A stretch of DNA of 64,000 bases from WRDS01 sp964492775. Its GTDB lineage: Bacteria > Actinomycetota > Coriobacteriia > Anaerosomatales > PHET01. The stretch lies in contig CAZBLH010000005.1 of NCBI GenBank assembly GCA_964492775.1, positions 1 through 64,000 on the forward strand. Direction: 5' to 3'. Under the pieces are notes generated by a model that saw only the letters and a program-made list of their open reading frames with translations, was not told the origin of the DNA and did not search any database. Numbering within the stretch: position 1 is the stretch's first letter; each line of letters begins with the position of its first letter. This document shows, piece after piece, positions 24,574-33,524 of this stretch. A program made the position numbers and the translations under genes.

Positions 24574-25176
24574 CTATCGACCGTCCTCGCCCGGCGCGCT
24601 GCCCGCGTCCTCCGGAGCCGGAGGGGCCGGCGGCGTTTGGACGGTCTCAGTATTGTGTGGCCAGCCTCCGCCTTGCGGCCATGCGCCACCTGACGGAGCA
24701 GAGGGAGGCTTCGGCGTACTATGCCCAGGCGCTGGGCTCGCAGGCCGTCCATACTGCGGGGCCCCCGCGCTGGCTGCCCCACCGACCGGCGCTTCGGGTA
24801 CGAGCACGGTTGCCACGACGTAGACCAGCACCGCCGGCCAGAAGCCGCTCAGAACGCCGAAGAGCGCGTATACGACCCGAACCAGCGTCGGATCGATTCC
24901 CAAGTACTCGCCCACTCCGCCCATGACGCCCGCGAGCATGCGCTCGGAGCGAGAGCGGTAGAGGCGCCGGCCACCCTCCATGTGCTGGCGCGTGGACGAA
25001 ACGTAGAGCAGTACGCCGAGTGCAACCAGCCCAATCGGCCAGGCCAGTCGCAAGAAGCGCATGACCTCAGACCGGAAACCGGGGATCACGTTGCCGAGCA
25101 GAAACCACACGCCCAAAGCGATGAGCACGATAGCGGCGATCGCTGTCCAATCGTCGCGGCGTTCGCGTGAGTTCAC
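24574..25176 (-). CDS. PspC-domain membrane protein
   Basis: 200 residues. Two N-terminal membrane segments (IAAIVLIALGVWFLLG, LAWPIGLVALGVLLYV) precede a PspC domain: RLYRSRSERMLAGVMGG, LGIDPTLVRVVYALFG, LVYVVATVLVPEAP. A proline/glycine-rich tail of about 60 residues follows. PspC-type proteins sense membrane stress and in Gram-positives pair with LiaF-like proteins. It lies between the LiaF-like gene and the amidohydrolase in one operon. Confidence 0.85.
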   Translation of the reverse strand: MNSRERRDDWTAIAAIVLIALGVWFLLGNVIPGFRSEVMRFLRLAWPIGLVALGVLLYVSSTRQHMEGGRRLYRSRSERMLAGVMGGVGEYLGIDPTLVRVVYALFGVLSGFWPAVLVYVVATVLVPEAPVGGAASAGAPQYGRPASPAPGHSTPKPPSAPSGGAWPQGGGWPHNTETVQTPPAPPAPEDAGSAPGEDGR

Positions 25177-25195
25177 AGGAGTACCTCCTTGCGCG

Positions 25196-26476
25196 TCAGT
25201 ACGTGTCGATATTGACGGAACCGATGCCGGACTTCAGGGTGATCAGCCACACGCCCCTGCCTGCGTCGCGCGCACTCTCGAATCCCGAAGTCTCCCACGC
25301 GCCACCGCCAACGTTCTCGAAGCGCCCCCCAATGTTGTGTTTGGTGAGCCCGCTACCGGCCATGACTCGCGCCTCAACCCCTTCCGGGATCTCAACGGAC
25401 ACGGATGAGACTCCGGAGTCCACACTCAACGTGGCCTCCTCGACTCCCTGTGGCACGCGGCCCAACCGCATCGAGACCTTCGCGACACCTGGCTTGAGAT
25501 CGAGCGAACGCACCGAAACATCCGACAGGTTCGCCTCCAGATCGGTCACGCCTGCGTCGATCTTCATGTCCCACAGAACTGAGCGGCTCACGCGCGCGTC
25601 AAGCCACGCGCCCGGTGATCCCGGAACGAGAACGGTGGTTCCCTCACTGAGCCCGAGGGACAGAGACACTTCTGCAGTCTCGCCCGAGCGCGACACCTCG
25701 AACTCGGGCTCGCCCCATTGCGAGGAGCCGGTCGCCTCCACGAGGGCGCCTCCACCGGTCAGTGTCACGTTCGCCGCCCCTGCGTCGAGTCCGAGCTCCG
25801 CCTCGCGTACTCGGCCCACCGGCTCGTTGATCGATGCCTCGGCAGCGGAGCCGCGCTCCGGAACGATCAGACTCGGCGAACCCGTCGCGCTCACCGCGAC
25901 CGCGTACGCCAACGCAGCGATCACCACCACGGAGCCGATAGCTCGAATCCACGACGAGCGATTCGCCTTGCCGAGCAACTCGAGCCCCAGTGCGATGACG
26001 AGTACGGGCCACAGCCGCACGATCTCCCAGAAGACCCCGAAGCCGACATAGCCGGTGCTGACGGCGAGCAAGACGAGCCCGATTGCCACCGTCGAAAAGC
26101 CGTCGAACAGCCGGTGGACGCTCCAGCCATCACGCCCGGGCGTGAACGCCGAAAACAGGCCAGCTCCCACGATGATGAGCGGCCACATGCTCCACCACGC
26201 AAGCCCTGGGATCAGCCGCGTGGCCAGGATTACCAATCCGATGACGATCAGCGCAAGCCCGAAACCCGCTCCCGGCCCGCGCGATGGACGATGTGGCCCC
26301 GGCGCACCTGGAGGGGGGACCTGAGATCCCGTGGCCGGTGGAGCCGGCGGCGGTGAGGGGGGCGCGGCGGGCGCGCTTGCCTCCCCGCCCTTCGATCCCT
26401 GGGGAGCCGTCACCGGACGGGACTCATGCGTCCTCGCTGGCACCCGGTCAGTCCCGTCCCGTCTTGGTATCCGCAT
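25196..26476 (-). CDS. LiaF-like membrane protein with C-terminal toast-rack domain
   Basis: 426 residues. A proline-rich cytoplasmic N-terminus (about 1-70) is followed by five hydrophobic segments (GFGLALIVIGLVILATRL, WSMWPLIIVGAGLFSAF, VAIGLVLLAVSTGYVG, VLVIALGLELLG, AIGSVVVIAALAYAV). A beta-rich C-terminal half has repeating short strands (LDAGAANVTLTGG, IDAGVTDLEANLSDV, VDSGVSSVSVEIP), the LiaF/PspC toast-rack. Such proteins tune LiaRS-like or phage-shock responses to envelope damage. No two-component system is adjacent. Start ATG with AGGAGG, overlapping the CorC gene end by 29 bp. Confidence 0.78.
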   Translation of the reverse strand: MRIPRRDGTDRVPARTHESRPVTAPQGSKGGEASAPAAPPSPPPAPPATGSQVPPPGAPGPHRPSRGPGAGFGLALIVIGLVILATRLIPGLAWWSMWPLIIVGAGLFSAFTPGRDGWSVHRLFDGFSTVAIGLVLLAVSTGYVGFGVFWEIVRLWPVLVIALGLELLGKANRSSWIRAIGSVVVIAALAYAVAVSATGSPSLIVPERGSAAEASINEPVGRVREAELGLDAGAANVTLTGGGALVEATGSSQWGEPEFEVSRSGETAEVSLSLGLSEGTTVLVPGSPGAWLDARVSRSVLWDMKIDAGVTDLEANLSDVSVRSLDLKPGVAKVSMRLGRVPQGVEEATLSVDSGVSSVSVEIPEGVEARVMAGSGLTKHNIGGRFENVGGGAWETSGFESARDAGRGVWLITLKSGIGSVNIDTY

Positions 26477-27779
26477 CGCTTTCGCCTCCTGTTGAAGGTG
26501 CGATGACCTGCAGCCTTGCTATCCTGCGCCGGCGCATCGCAAGCACATGGAATTGGTACCCCTCGTACTCGAATCGTTCACCCGCCTGAGGGATGTGGCC
26601 AGTCTGCGCGAGAAGCCATCCCGCGACCGTCTCGTACTCATCCGACTCCTCGACGGGAAGCCCAAGCCCGAGCGCATCCTCGATGGGCAGCCGGCCGTCA
26701 AGGATCCACTGGCCGGGTTCGACCGCTGTGATGTATCGCCGATCGCGATCGAACTCGTCGGCTATCTCGCCGACAACTTCCTCGACGATATCCTCGATAC
26801 TCACGAGCCCGGCAGTCCCGCCGTACTCGTCCACCACGATGACGAGCTGGTTGTGAGAGTCCTGCATCTCGGCAAGGAGGGGCAGGATTCCCTTGGTCTC
26901 CGGCACGTACACCGGATCTCTCATCAGCGTGGTGACCGGCTGGTCCCCAGCGCCCTCGGCGAGCGGGACAACGAGCTCGCGGAGTATCGTCACCCCGACA
27001 ATCCGGTCTGCATCCTCGTGGAACACCGGCAGTCGTGAGTGGTGGCTCGCGCACATCATGTCGACAGCTTCGCGGATCGTTGCGGTGTCCTCGACAAGCA
27101 CCATGTCCACGCGCGGCACCATGATCTCGCGAGCGACCGTGTCCCCGAGCTCGAAGATCTCGTGGATCATCCGCTTCTCCGCGTCGAGCAGCGAGCCCTG
27201 CTCGGTCACGAGCAGCTTGATCTCCTCTTCGGTGACGCCCGGGCCACTACTCTCATCGCCGACACCGACCAGCCGAGACACGGCGGCGGTCGACTTCGTG
27301 AGCAGCCACACAACAGGAGCTGCAACTTTGGCAATCAACGAAATCGGACCAGCGACGGCTGTAGCGACCTTCTCGGCACGCTGAAGACCGATCCGCTTGG
27401 GCACGAGCTCTCCGATGACGAGGCTCACGTAGGCGATCATGATGGTCACGAGGAACACTGAGAGGCCCGGCGCGATGCGGGTAAGCCACCCGACACCCAG
27501 CTCCGTGAGCCAGCCGACCAGCGGCTGGGCGAGTGACACCGCCGCCGTGGCTGAAGCGAGGTAGCCCGCAAGGGTTATGGCGATCTGGATGGTCGCGAGC
27601 AGCCGTGTGGGATCGTCGGTAAGCCGCAGTGCGGTCTGAGCACCCCGATTGCCCTCGTCGGCACGCTGCTTCAGGACGGCCCGCCGTACGCTGATCAGCG
27701 CGATTTCGGAGGCAGCGAAGTACCCGTTAAGAATCACGAGTACGATTACGAGAACTGCTTCGAACGCTACGTCTTGCAT
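26448..27779 (-). CDS. CNNM/CorC-family transporter-like protein
   Basis: 443 residues. An N-terminal CNNM (DUF21) membrane domain (NGYFAASEIALISVRR; LVIGELVPKRIGL) spans about 1-190. A CBS pair covers about 200-325 (REIMVPRVDMV, RLPVFHEDADRIVG, MQDSHNQLVIVVDEYGGTAGLV), and a CorC_HlyC C-terminal domain about 345-430. CNNM proteins export Mg2+ or regulate cation balance; the old name hemolysin C is misleading. First gene of the operon with the LiaF-like and PspC proteins, so envelope and cation stress may be co-regulated. Confidence 0.9.
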   Translation of the reverse strand: MQDVAFEAVLVIVLVILNGYFAASEIALISVRRAVLKQRADEGNRGAQTALRLTDDPTRLLATIQIAITLAGYLASATAAVSLAQPLVGWLTELGVGWLTRIAPGLSVFLVTIMIAYVSLVIGELVPKRIGLQRAEKVATAVAGPISLIAKVAAPVVWLLTKSTAAVSRLVGVGDESSGPGVTEEEIKLLVTEQGSLLDAEKRMIHEIFELGDTVAREIMVPRVDMVLVEDTATIREAVDMMCASHHSRLPVFHEDADRIVGVTILRELVVPLAEGAGDQPVTTLMRDPVYVPETKGILPLLAEMQDSHNQLVIVVDEYGGTAGLVSIEDIVEEVVGEIADEFDRDRRYITAVEPGQWILDGRLPIEDALGLGLPVEESDEYETVAGWLLAQTGHIPQAGERFEYEGYQFHVLAMRRRRIARLQVIAPSTGGESDADTKTGRD

Positions 27780-27871
27780 GTCCTGTGTTCACGGCTCCTA
27801 GCGTCGAATAGACAGCGACTTGGCGTCGGCGCGTGCAAACGGCTGCCTGGTCGACGCCGTGTGCGAGCGAA

Positions 27872-28228
27872 TCAGTCGTCTGCAGGCCTGCTCATCCGCT
27901 GCAGCACGAGAGCGATGAGCGCGAGGCGGCGCCCGCGGCTCTGGCACGAGTCGACGAACTCATTGACCCGATCTTCCATCTCCGGCGCCGGCTTGAAACA
28001 CACGCCGCCCTCAACGCACGCGAGGATCCTCGCTTTGCAGAACTCGGCAACCTCGGGGATGACCTCTTCGGTGCGCCGTCCCAGACGCGCGGCGATCTCC
28101 TCGCTGTCGATAACGAGTCCCGGATGCCGGTGGAAGAAGACGAGGATGTCCCACGCCAGGAGTGACCTGACGTGCTCCTCGACGAACTGCGTGACAGAGG
28201 GCCCCAAGACCCTCTCTACCTCATACAA
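27872..28228 (-). CDS. Winged-helix-like hypothetical protein
   Basis: 118 residues, probably all alpha with a winged-helix pattern: DILVFFHRHPGLVIDSEEIAARLGRRTEEVIPEVAEF looks like helix, wing and recognition helix (described from residues 27-63). It has no metal-binding or catalytic motif. Starts at TTG with GGAG 7 bases upstream. Could be a small regulator; I do not recognise the family. Confidence 0.6.
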   Translation of the reverse strand: MYEVERVLGPSVTQFVEEHVRSLLAWDILVFFHRHPGLVIDSEEIAARLGRRTEEVIPEVAEFCKARILACVEGGVCFKPAPEMEDRVNEFVDSCQSRGRRLALIALVLQRMSRPADD

Positions 28229-28343
28229 GTCCCGCTCCTAACGGCGCCGGGCGCGCGCTCTACGATGCCAAAGCGCGGACTCGCGCTCAAACACTACCGC
28301 CCCAAGATAAGTTTAGTCTAAGCAGGGCAAAGGGGGGAGTGGA

Positions 28344-28384
28344 CGCGGCAAAGGGCCGCGCGTGCGAGTATCCCGCGCGGCCCC
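28344..28384 (-). terminator. Probable terminator hairpin after the small membrane protein
   Basis: GGGCCGCGCG (28353-28362) pairs with CGCGCGGCCC (28374-28383); on the minus strand TTTG follows. It lies 50 bases after the stop of the membrane protein gene at 28436. Confidence 0.5.
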
Positions 28385-28435
28385 GCGTCTGACTGACGAT
28401 CGAGCCTGTCCCGTTTACGCCCGAATCTCGGACGC

Positions 28436-28837
28436 TCAGTACGCGGCGAGTGTGCAGATCTTCTGCATCCGGGCCGCTGACAGGAACAGGATCGCTGACA
28501 GCAACATGGGCACCAAGAAGAAGAAGAACACGATTGCCCACAACCCGGTTCCCCATCCCGCGACAAACCCCAGAATGACGACGCCCAAGAAACCAAGCAC
28601 GAGGATGAGTGCCGCCAGGTTCTCGTAGAAGAGCGCGATCAGGAAGACCACAAACACGGCGGCCGCGTATACCAAGGCGTACCGGAGCGCTTCGGTGAAG
28701 GGGGCGCCCCTGTATGCATACTGCGCACTAAGTGCGGCGATCACCCAGAAGATCCCACCGGCCAACAGGAAGATCCGTGCGGCCAGACGCTGAGCGTTCA
28801 TCTGCTCCGTCTTGCAGGTCTGTGCCAACAGCTCCAT
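28436..28837 (-). CDS. Small four-helix integral membrane protein
   Basis: 133 residues with about four membrane segments (FLLAGGIFWVIAALSA, YALVYAAAVFVVFLIALFY, ALILVLGFLGVVILGFVAG, LWAIVFFFFLVPMLLSAIL). No charged or catalytic motif. The ATG has a good ribosome site (GGAAGGAG about 7 bases upstream). Family not recognised; no operon partner. Confidence 0.65.
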   Translation of the reverse strand: MELLAQTCKTEQMNAQRLAARIFLLAGGIFWVIAALSAQYAYRGAPFTEALRYALVYAAAVFVVFLIALFYENLAALILVLGFLGVVILGFVAGWGTGLWAIVFFFFLVPMLLSAILFLSAARMQKICTLAAY

Positions 28838-28945
28838 CCCGTGCTCCTTCCCTCTCGGTACTGACTCACCAGCAGTCCCCCACTGATTCAGATTCTTCCC
28901 TTGAGAGGCCCTCGCGCAACCGCGAGAATGTGCACTCGGCGCGAA

Positions 28946-29635
28946 CTACCCCAGAGACTCGACAGTGGTCCGCGCCTTGTCCACGCCCAAGCTCTCCAGA
29001 ACAGTCGCCATCGCCGCCACCATGACCGGTGGCCCAGTGACTACGAAGGGCCTACCGTCGTCAGAAGGCCAGTACTTTCGCACCATCGCATCGGTGATGA
29101 ACCCGCTCTCTCCGCCCCATCCTGCTGGAGGACGCTCCAGCACACGGACTACGCGCACGCCAGAGGATTCCATCGCCATGAACTCGTCGATGTAGCACTC
29201 CGAGTCGATATCGCGATTGCCATACACGAGCAGTGCGTCGTCGAACGCGCGGCCCGAGCCGATCGCTTCGCGCAGAAGACTTCGAATCGGGGTGACGCCG
29301 ATGCCGCCCACCAGCAGCACGAGGCACTCGCCATCAGGTAGGCGCAGCCGGCCAGCGGCGTTGCCGATCTCCAGGCCATCGCCGACACGCAGCCGGGCGA
29401 CTGCCTGCTTGAACGGGCTCGGGGATAGTCGTGTCGTGAACTCAAGCCACTCATCGGCCGGGGCGCTCGCAATCGAGAGGGTGCGCGTCTGCGGCCCTTC
29501 CTCGGTGTCGACGGTGACCCGGAACCATTGCCCGGCGCGATACTCGTATCCTTCGGGCCGTTCGATCTTCACGGTCGCGGTGTCCGAACCGCAGCCCCCC
29601 ACCTCGATGACCGGCACCCTGTGAACAGCAGACAC
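28946..29635 (-). CDS. Ferredoxin-NADP+ reductase-type flavoprotein (FAD/NAD-binding)
   Basis: 229 residues. The FAD domain motif RTLSIASAP (RxxSxxS/T) and the phosphate-binding GLEIGNAAGRLRLP are followed by the NAD(P)-binding GGIGVTPIRSLLREAI and a C-terminal VVTGPPVMV. The GG.GITP and CGPP-like motifs are typical of FNR-fold reductases, but the C of CGPP is T here and there is no iron-sulfur domain. It could move electrons between NAD(P)H and a ferredoxin or cytochrome partner, unknown here. GTG 29635 has GGAAGGGG 5 bases upstream. Confidence 0.8.
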   Translation of the reverse strand: MSAVHRVPVIEVGGCGSDTATVKIERPEGYEYRAGQWFRVTVDTEEGPQTRTLSIASAPADEWLEFTTRLSPSPFKQAVARLRVGDGLEIGNAAGRLRLPDGECLVLLVGGIGVTPIRSLLREAIGSGRAFDDALLVYGNRDIDSECYIDEFMAMESSGVRVVRVLERPPAGWGGESGFITDAMVRKYWPSDDGRPFVVTGPPVMVAAMATVLESLGVDKARTTVESLG

Positions 29636-29659
29636 GCAGTCCCCTTCCGACTCGCAACC

Positions 29660-30331
29660 CTAGAGGATGACGAACAGGAACACCGCGAGGAAGTGCAGAA
29701 CGCTGCCCGCGAGCACGAACAGGTGCCAGATGGAGTGCATGTACGTGATCTTCTTGAGTACGTAGAAGATCGTCCCAAGCGTGTACGCAAGGCCGCCCGC
29801 AATCAGCAGCCACAGCCCGGCGGGCTCAAGCCCGGCAGAAAGCGGCCCGATCGCGGTCACCACGATCCACCCGAGTCCAAGGTAGATGACCGCGGAAAGC
29901 CAGCGTGGCCGATAGACCCAGAACGCTTCGAGAGCGATTCCGACCAGGGCCAGTGCCCACACGATCGCGAACAGGGTCAGTCCACCAGAGTCGCGCAGGG
30001 TGATGAGGCAGAACGGCGTGTACGTTCCGGCTATCAGCAGGTAGATGCCACAGTGGTCGAGAATCTTGAAGACATATTTTGCCTTCGGCTGAGGGAACGC
30101 GTGGTACAGCGTTGAGGCGGCGTACTCAAGTACCAACGAGATGCTGTAGACGAGAGAGGCCGCAAGCTTCACGCGATCGCCCGAGAGCGCCGAGAAGGTC
30201 ACGAGCAGCACTAGCGCCGCGATTGCCAGCGCCACGCCGATCCCGTGGATCACGCTATTGGCGATCTCCTCGCCAAGCGTGTACGGACGCCGTTCCCGGA
30301 TTCTCGCCTCATCAAATGCCGCCTCGCCCAA
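29660..30331 (-). CDS. Hemolysin III / PAQR-family membrane protein
   Basis: 223 residues, seven membrane segments. Family landmarks: EEIANSVIHGIGVALAIAAL (N-terminal H), LYHAFPQ, DHCGIYLLIAGTYTPFCL, and the C-terminal HSIWHLFVLAGSVLHF with paired histidines that bind zinc in PAQR proteins. The family includes adiponectin-receptor-like hydrolases; bacterial members are not proven toxins. TTG start with GGAGGTG 9 bases upstream. Confidence 0.87.
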   Translation of the reverse strand: MGEAAFDEARIRERRPYTLGEEIANSVIHGIGVALAIAALVLLVTFSALSGDRVKLAASLVYSISLVLEYAASTLYHAFPQPKAKYVFKILDHCGIYLLIAGTYTPFCLITLRDSGGLTLFAIVWALALVGIALEAFWVYRPRWLSAVIYLGLGWIVVTAIGPLSAGLEPAGLWLLIAGGLAYTLGTIFYVLKKITYMHSIWHLFVLAGSVLHFLAVFLFVIL

Positions 30332-30524
30332 GGCGCCTCACCTCCACCAGCCCACACCGACACCCTTGCGATTCCCGCCGATCCAGCCGCAGTCCCGCAC
30401 TAGCCGGCAGCACATCACCAAAATCGGCGATCATGCAACCCGATGAGCGGTGCCTTCATCGGCGATACTTGCTCAATCGGGGGAACTCACACTGTATACC
30501 CGTTGGAGGAGAGGAGCCAGCGCG

Positions 30525-30824
30525 ATGGCACAAGTCGAAACGAGGCGCCGACTCATCGTCGAAGGACGCGTACAAAGGGTGTGGTTCCGCGAGTCCACTC
30601 GATGCGTGGCCGAAGACCTCGGACTGGCCGGCTGGGTGCGCAATCTGGCCGATGGGAGCGTCGAGATCGTCTTCGAAGGCCCCGCCGACAAGGTCGATGA
30701 AGCCGTCGCTTGGGCTCACCGGGGACCCGAGCGCGCCGTGGTCACTGCCGTTCACGCACACGAGGAAGCCCCGGCGGGGATCACCGGCTTCGCAATCCGG
30801 CCGAGCGGCGATGATAGGGGCTGA
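30525..30824 (+). CDS. acyP: Acylphosphatase
   Basis: 99 residues, the usual length. It hydrolyses acyl phosphates such as acetyl phosphate or 1,3-bisphosphoglycerate. The active-site loop GRVQRVWFRES carries the substrate-binding arginine, and GWVRNLADGSVEIVFEG has the catalytic asparagine. The common loop sequence is VQGVGFR, so the glycines of the loop are replaced by R and W here; activity may be altered. ATG 30525 has GGAGGAGAGGAG upstream. Confidence 0.88.
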   Translation: MAQVETRRRLIVEGRVQRVWFRESTRCVAEDLGLAGWVRNLADGSVEIVFEGPADKVDEAVAWAHRGPERAVVTAVHAHEEAPAGITGFAIRPSGDDRG

Positions 30825-30857
30825 AGCAGCTGTACCAGGTGCGGTGATGTAGCGACG

Positions 30858-31172
30858 CTACTCCCCCGGTGGCGGTGGCGTGTATCCACCGGCAGGCGGC
30901 TGGTAGTCCATGCGCTGGCTGCCGCCCTTCAGCGCGGGCCAGTCGCCGAGCGCGAGGATGAACACAACGATTACCGATCCGATGCCAGGAATGAGATTGA
31001 GCAGGGTCAGCCAGCCGCTCATGCCTGTCTTCTGGAAGATCCGGTAGAACAGCCACAGGTACAGCACGACGATGACCAAGTAGATGAGGGCTCCACCACA
31101 CAGCACGCTACCCGCCGACGCCAGATCGCCACCGTCAGGCCCTCCGTACATGTCAATCGCTCCATAGTCCAT
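30858..31172 (-). CDS. DUF5684-like small membrane protein
   Basis: 104 residues with two or three membrane segments (SVLCGGALIYLVIVVLYLWLFY; SGWLTLLNLIPGIGSVIVVFILAL) and a proline/glycine-rich C-terminal tail (QPPAGGYTPPPPGE). The FYRIFQKTGMSGWLTLLNLIPG stretch is typical of DUF5684. Function unknown. ATG 31172 has GAGAGGG 6 bases upstream. Confidence 0.7.
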   Translation of the reverse strand: MDYGAIDMYGGPDGGDLASAGSVLCGGALIYLVIVVLYLWLFYRIFQKTGMSGWLTLLNLIPGIGSVIVVFILALGDWPALKGGSQRMDYQPPAGGYTPPPPGE

Positions 31173-31205
31173 GCGCAACCCTCTCTTCGGTAACCCGCGG
31201 AACGG

Positions 31206-32381
31206 TCACTCCCACTTGAGAAGTACGGCTCCCAGCCCCAGCGTCAACATACCCATCCCAACGAGAACGCCAGCAGGTAGCCAAACCGCTTCAGGTCCGT
31301 GATTGCGCGCGAGCACGTCCAACAGGCCGGTCATCGCCCAGCCGGTCGGCGTGAACTTGGCGATTGCGCGCATCGCCGGGCTCACGATATCAAGCGGCCA
31401 GAAGCACCCGCCGAGCATCGCGAGCCCGGTTGCGAGCAGCGGCGTTAGGCCAGAGAACTGATCCCGGTTGCGCACCACCGTCGAGGTCAGCACGGCGAGG
31501 CCGGTAGCCGCAAGGATGAATGCGAACAGCAGTACGGCGTTGGCCAGCAGGTGCTCACCCCAAGGAACGTCGAAGAGGAGCGCACCGCCCAGTGTGAGGA
31601 TGAGGACCTGGACAACGGCGGTCAGCACGATGCCCGCGACCTTGCCGAGAAGGATCGTCGGCTTCGTCGTCGGCGTGACGAGCAGCCGCGAGAGGGTCTT
31701 CTGCTCGCGCTCCTCAAGGATGCCTCCCGCTCCCCCAAAGATCACGAACAACGTGAAGTAGATCGCGAACCCGGCGGACCCCTGAGTCACCCCGCTGGCA
31801 TGGACGGACTGCCCTCTGACCTCGGAAGCGATCACCGTCTTACCCTCTACCGAGACCGGTGCCACCGGTCGCCAGAGCGCGTCGGCCGCACGGAAGGTGT
31901 CCGCGAACGAGACGCTGCCACCGCTTGCCGCGCTCAACGTCTCGGCGGCGGCCGCGTTCCCCGACATACGTACCGCGATTCCCTCGACGACCGCAATGAG
32001 CGCCTGAGCCGAATCGGAGGCGGGATTGACGAGCACTTCTATGCGCGCGTCGCCTTGCTCGACAGCCTCAGCGAAACCGTCGGCGACGATCACCGCTCCG
32101 ACAGCGTTACCGTCGGCTACCAGCTGCTCGGCACGCTCGCGTGATACTGCCTCAACAGAGAACGACTCCTCGCTGCCGAGAAGATCGCCCACCTGTCGCG
32201 AATACAGACTGCCGTCACCGTCAGCGAACGGTACGAACACGGGCGCATCGGCGTAGGAGAATGCCTGACCCGCAACAAACGTGAACACGAACGGCAGCAC
32301 GAGCATCATGATGAACTCGATGGGCGTCCGCAGAACTTGGAGCAGATTCTGCCAAGCGAGCGCCGCAATCCGCGGAATCAT
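31206..32381 (-). CDS. ABC-2 type transporter permease (second subunit)
   Basis: 391 residues: one N-terminal membrane segment, a large external domain (about 45-210) and five C-terminal membrane segments, the ABC-2/YhgE-like layout. EEREQKTLSRLLVTPTTKPTILLGK, seen at about 223-247, is the coupling region typical of DrrB/NatB-type exporters. It likely exports a drug, lipid or Na+. It overlaps the other permease gene by ATGA. Confidence 0.85.
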   Translation of the reverse strand: MIPRIAALAWQNLLQVLRTPIEFIMMLVLPFVFTFVAGQAFSYADAPVFVPFADGDGSLYSRQVGDLLGSEESFSVEAVSRERAEQLVADGNAVGAVIVADGFAEAVEQGDARIEVLVNPASDSAQALIAVVEGIAVRMSGNAAAAETLSAASGGSVSFADTFRAADALWRPVAPVSVEGKTVIASEVRGQSVHASGVTQGSAGFAIYFTLFVIFGGAGGILEEREQKTLSRLLVTPTTKPTILLGKVAGIVLTAVVQVLILTLGGALLFDVPWGEHLLANAVLLFAFILAATGLAVLTSTVVRNRDQFSGLTPLLATGLAMLGGCFWPLDIVSPAMRAIAKFTPTGWAMTGLLDVLARNHGPEAVWLPAGVLVGMGMLTLGLGAVLLKWE

Positions 32382-33520
32382 TCGTACCTCAACTTCCAGA
32401 CGCCGACGGCATACAACAGCACGCCGATCAGCAGCACCAGACCGACTCGCCAGGCTACATCCGGGAGCGAAGCTCCGTTCATGACCTCACGGAACCCTTC
32501 AAGGGTCCAGTACACGGGAGACACGAACTGAAGCGGGCGGAGCCACCCCGGCAGCCCATCGACAGGGAACATCGCTCCGCTCGTTGCGGAGAACAGCATG
32601 ATCGCGGCCGGGCCGAGTCCCCCGATTGCTCGCTCGGTCTTCCCGAATGCCGCCAGAGCCATGGCGAGCCCGGTCGCAGCAAAAACCTCGGCACCGCCTA
32701 GCGCAAAGATCGCCTCCAGGTGCTCGCCCCAGTCGACTCCGAAGAGTAGCGCTGTACCCGTCACGAGCAGCAGGAGCTGCCCCATGCCGATCATGATGAT
32801 CCCGAGTCCCTTGCCGAGCACGATTGGCGCCTTGGACACAGGAGCGGCGAACATCCTGTCCAGCGTCCTCTCGCGCCGCTCAGTGACGAAGCTGAATGCG
32901 CCGAACATGCTGCCGAACAACAGGAACATCGCAGTCATGCCTGTGGCGAAGTACGCCATGTAGGAAAAGCTGTCATCCGGCTGCACTTCGATGCGCTCCA
33001 CCGTCACGCCGTCGAATGATGGGGGCTGCACGGGCATCGCACTTGCGGTCATCTGACCCCAGACGATCTGCGCGGAGACGTAGCTCACCGCCGCTCGTAC
33101 GACGCCGGCCCAGACGCCCGCGGAGACCTCCGACCCCGGGTCCTGCAACACCTCGACCTTCACGGGGTCACCTCGGTGCACGCCCTCTGTCGCCCCTGGC
33201 GGAATAATCAGGGCCGCCGCGAGGTCACCTGCCTCGACCTTGCCGCGAATCTCCTCGGCGTCTTGGGCGACGGTGATCTCGAAGAGGTCATCGAGACCCT
33301 CGGCCTCAGTCAGCCCCTCGACGAACTGCTCCCCGAGTTCCCCGGTGTCCTCATTGACGATCGCCACCTTGATGCCAATATCACCGCTTTCAAGTCCACC
33401 AAAGGCAGACCCAAGGATGAATATCAGCGCAAACGGCATCGCGATGAGAATGAGCATGCTTGCCTTGTCGCGGAGGAGAACCAGTGCGTCCTTGCGGGCG
33501 ATGGAGAGCAGCGTACGCAT
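32378..33520 (-). CDS. ABC-2 type transporter permease (first subunit)
   Basis: 380 residues with the same plan as its downstream partner: MRTLLSIARKDALVLLRDKASML at the N-terminus, an external domain (about 40-180) and a coupling stretch RRERTLDRMFAAPVSKAPIVLGKGLG before the last membrane segments. The two permeases are paralogues and probably form a heterodimer with the ATPase encoded four bases upstream. Confidence 0.85.
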   Translation of the reverse strand: MRTLLSIARKDALVLLRDKASMLILIAMPFALIFILGSAFGGLESGDIGIKVAIVNEDTGELGEQFVEGLTEAEGLDDLFEITVAQDAEEIRGKVEAGDLAAALIIPPGATEGVHRGDPVKVEVLQDPGSEVSAGVWAGVVRAAVSYVSAQIVWGQMTASAMPVQPPSFDGVTVERIEVQPDDSFSYMAYFATGMTAMFLLFGSMFGAFSFVTERRERTLDRMFAAPVSKAPIVLGKGLGIIMIGMGQLLLLVTGTALLFGVDWGEHLEAIFALGGAEVFAATGLAMALAAFGKTERAIGGLGPAAIMLFSATSGAMFPVDGLPGWLRPLQFVSPVYWTLEGFREVMNGASLPDVAWRVGLVLLIGVLLYAVGVWKLRYE

Positions 33521-33524
33521 CCCG

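Noticed and set aside
29660..30331. Hemolysin toxin gene.
   Set aside because: The protein is a PAQR/hemolysin III-family membrane protein, not a proven toxin; the same applies to the CorC protein at 26448, historically named hemolysin C.
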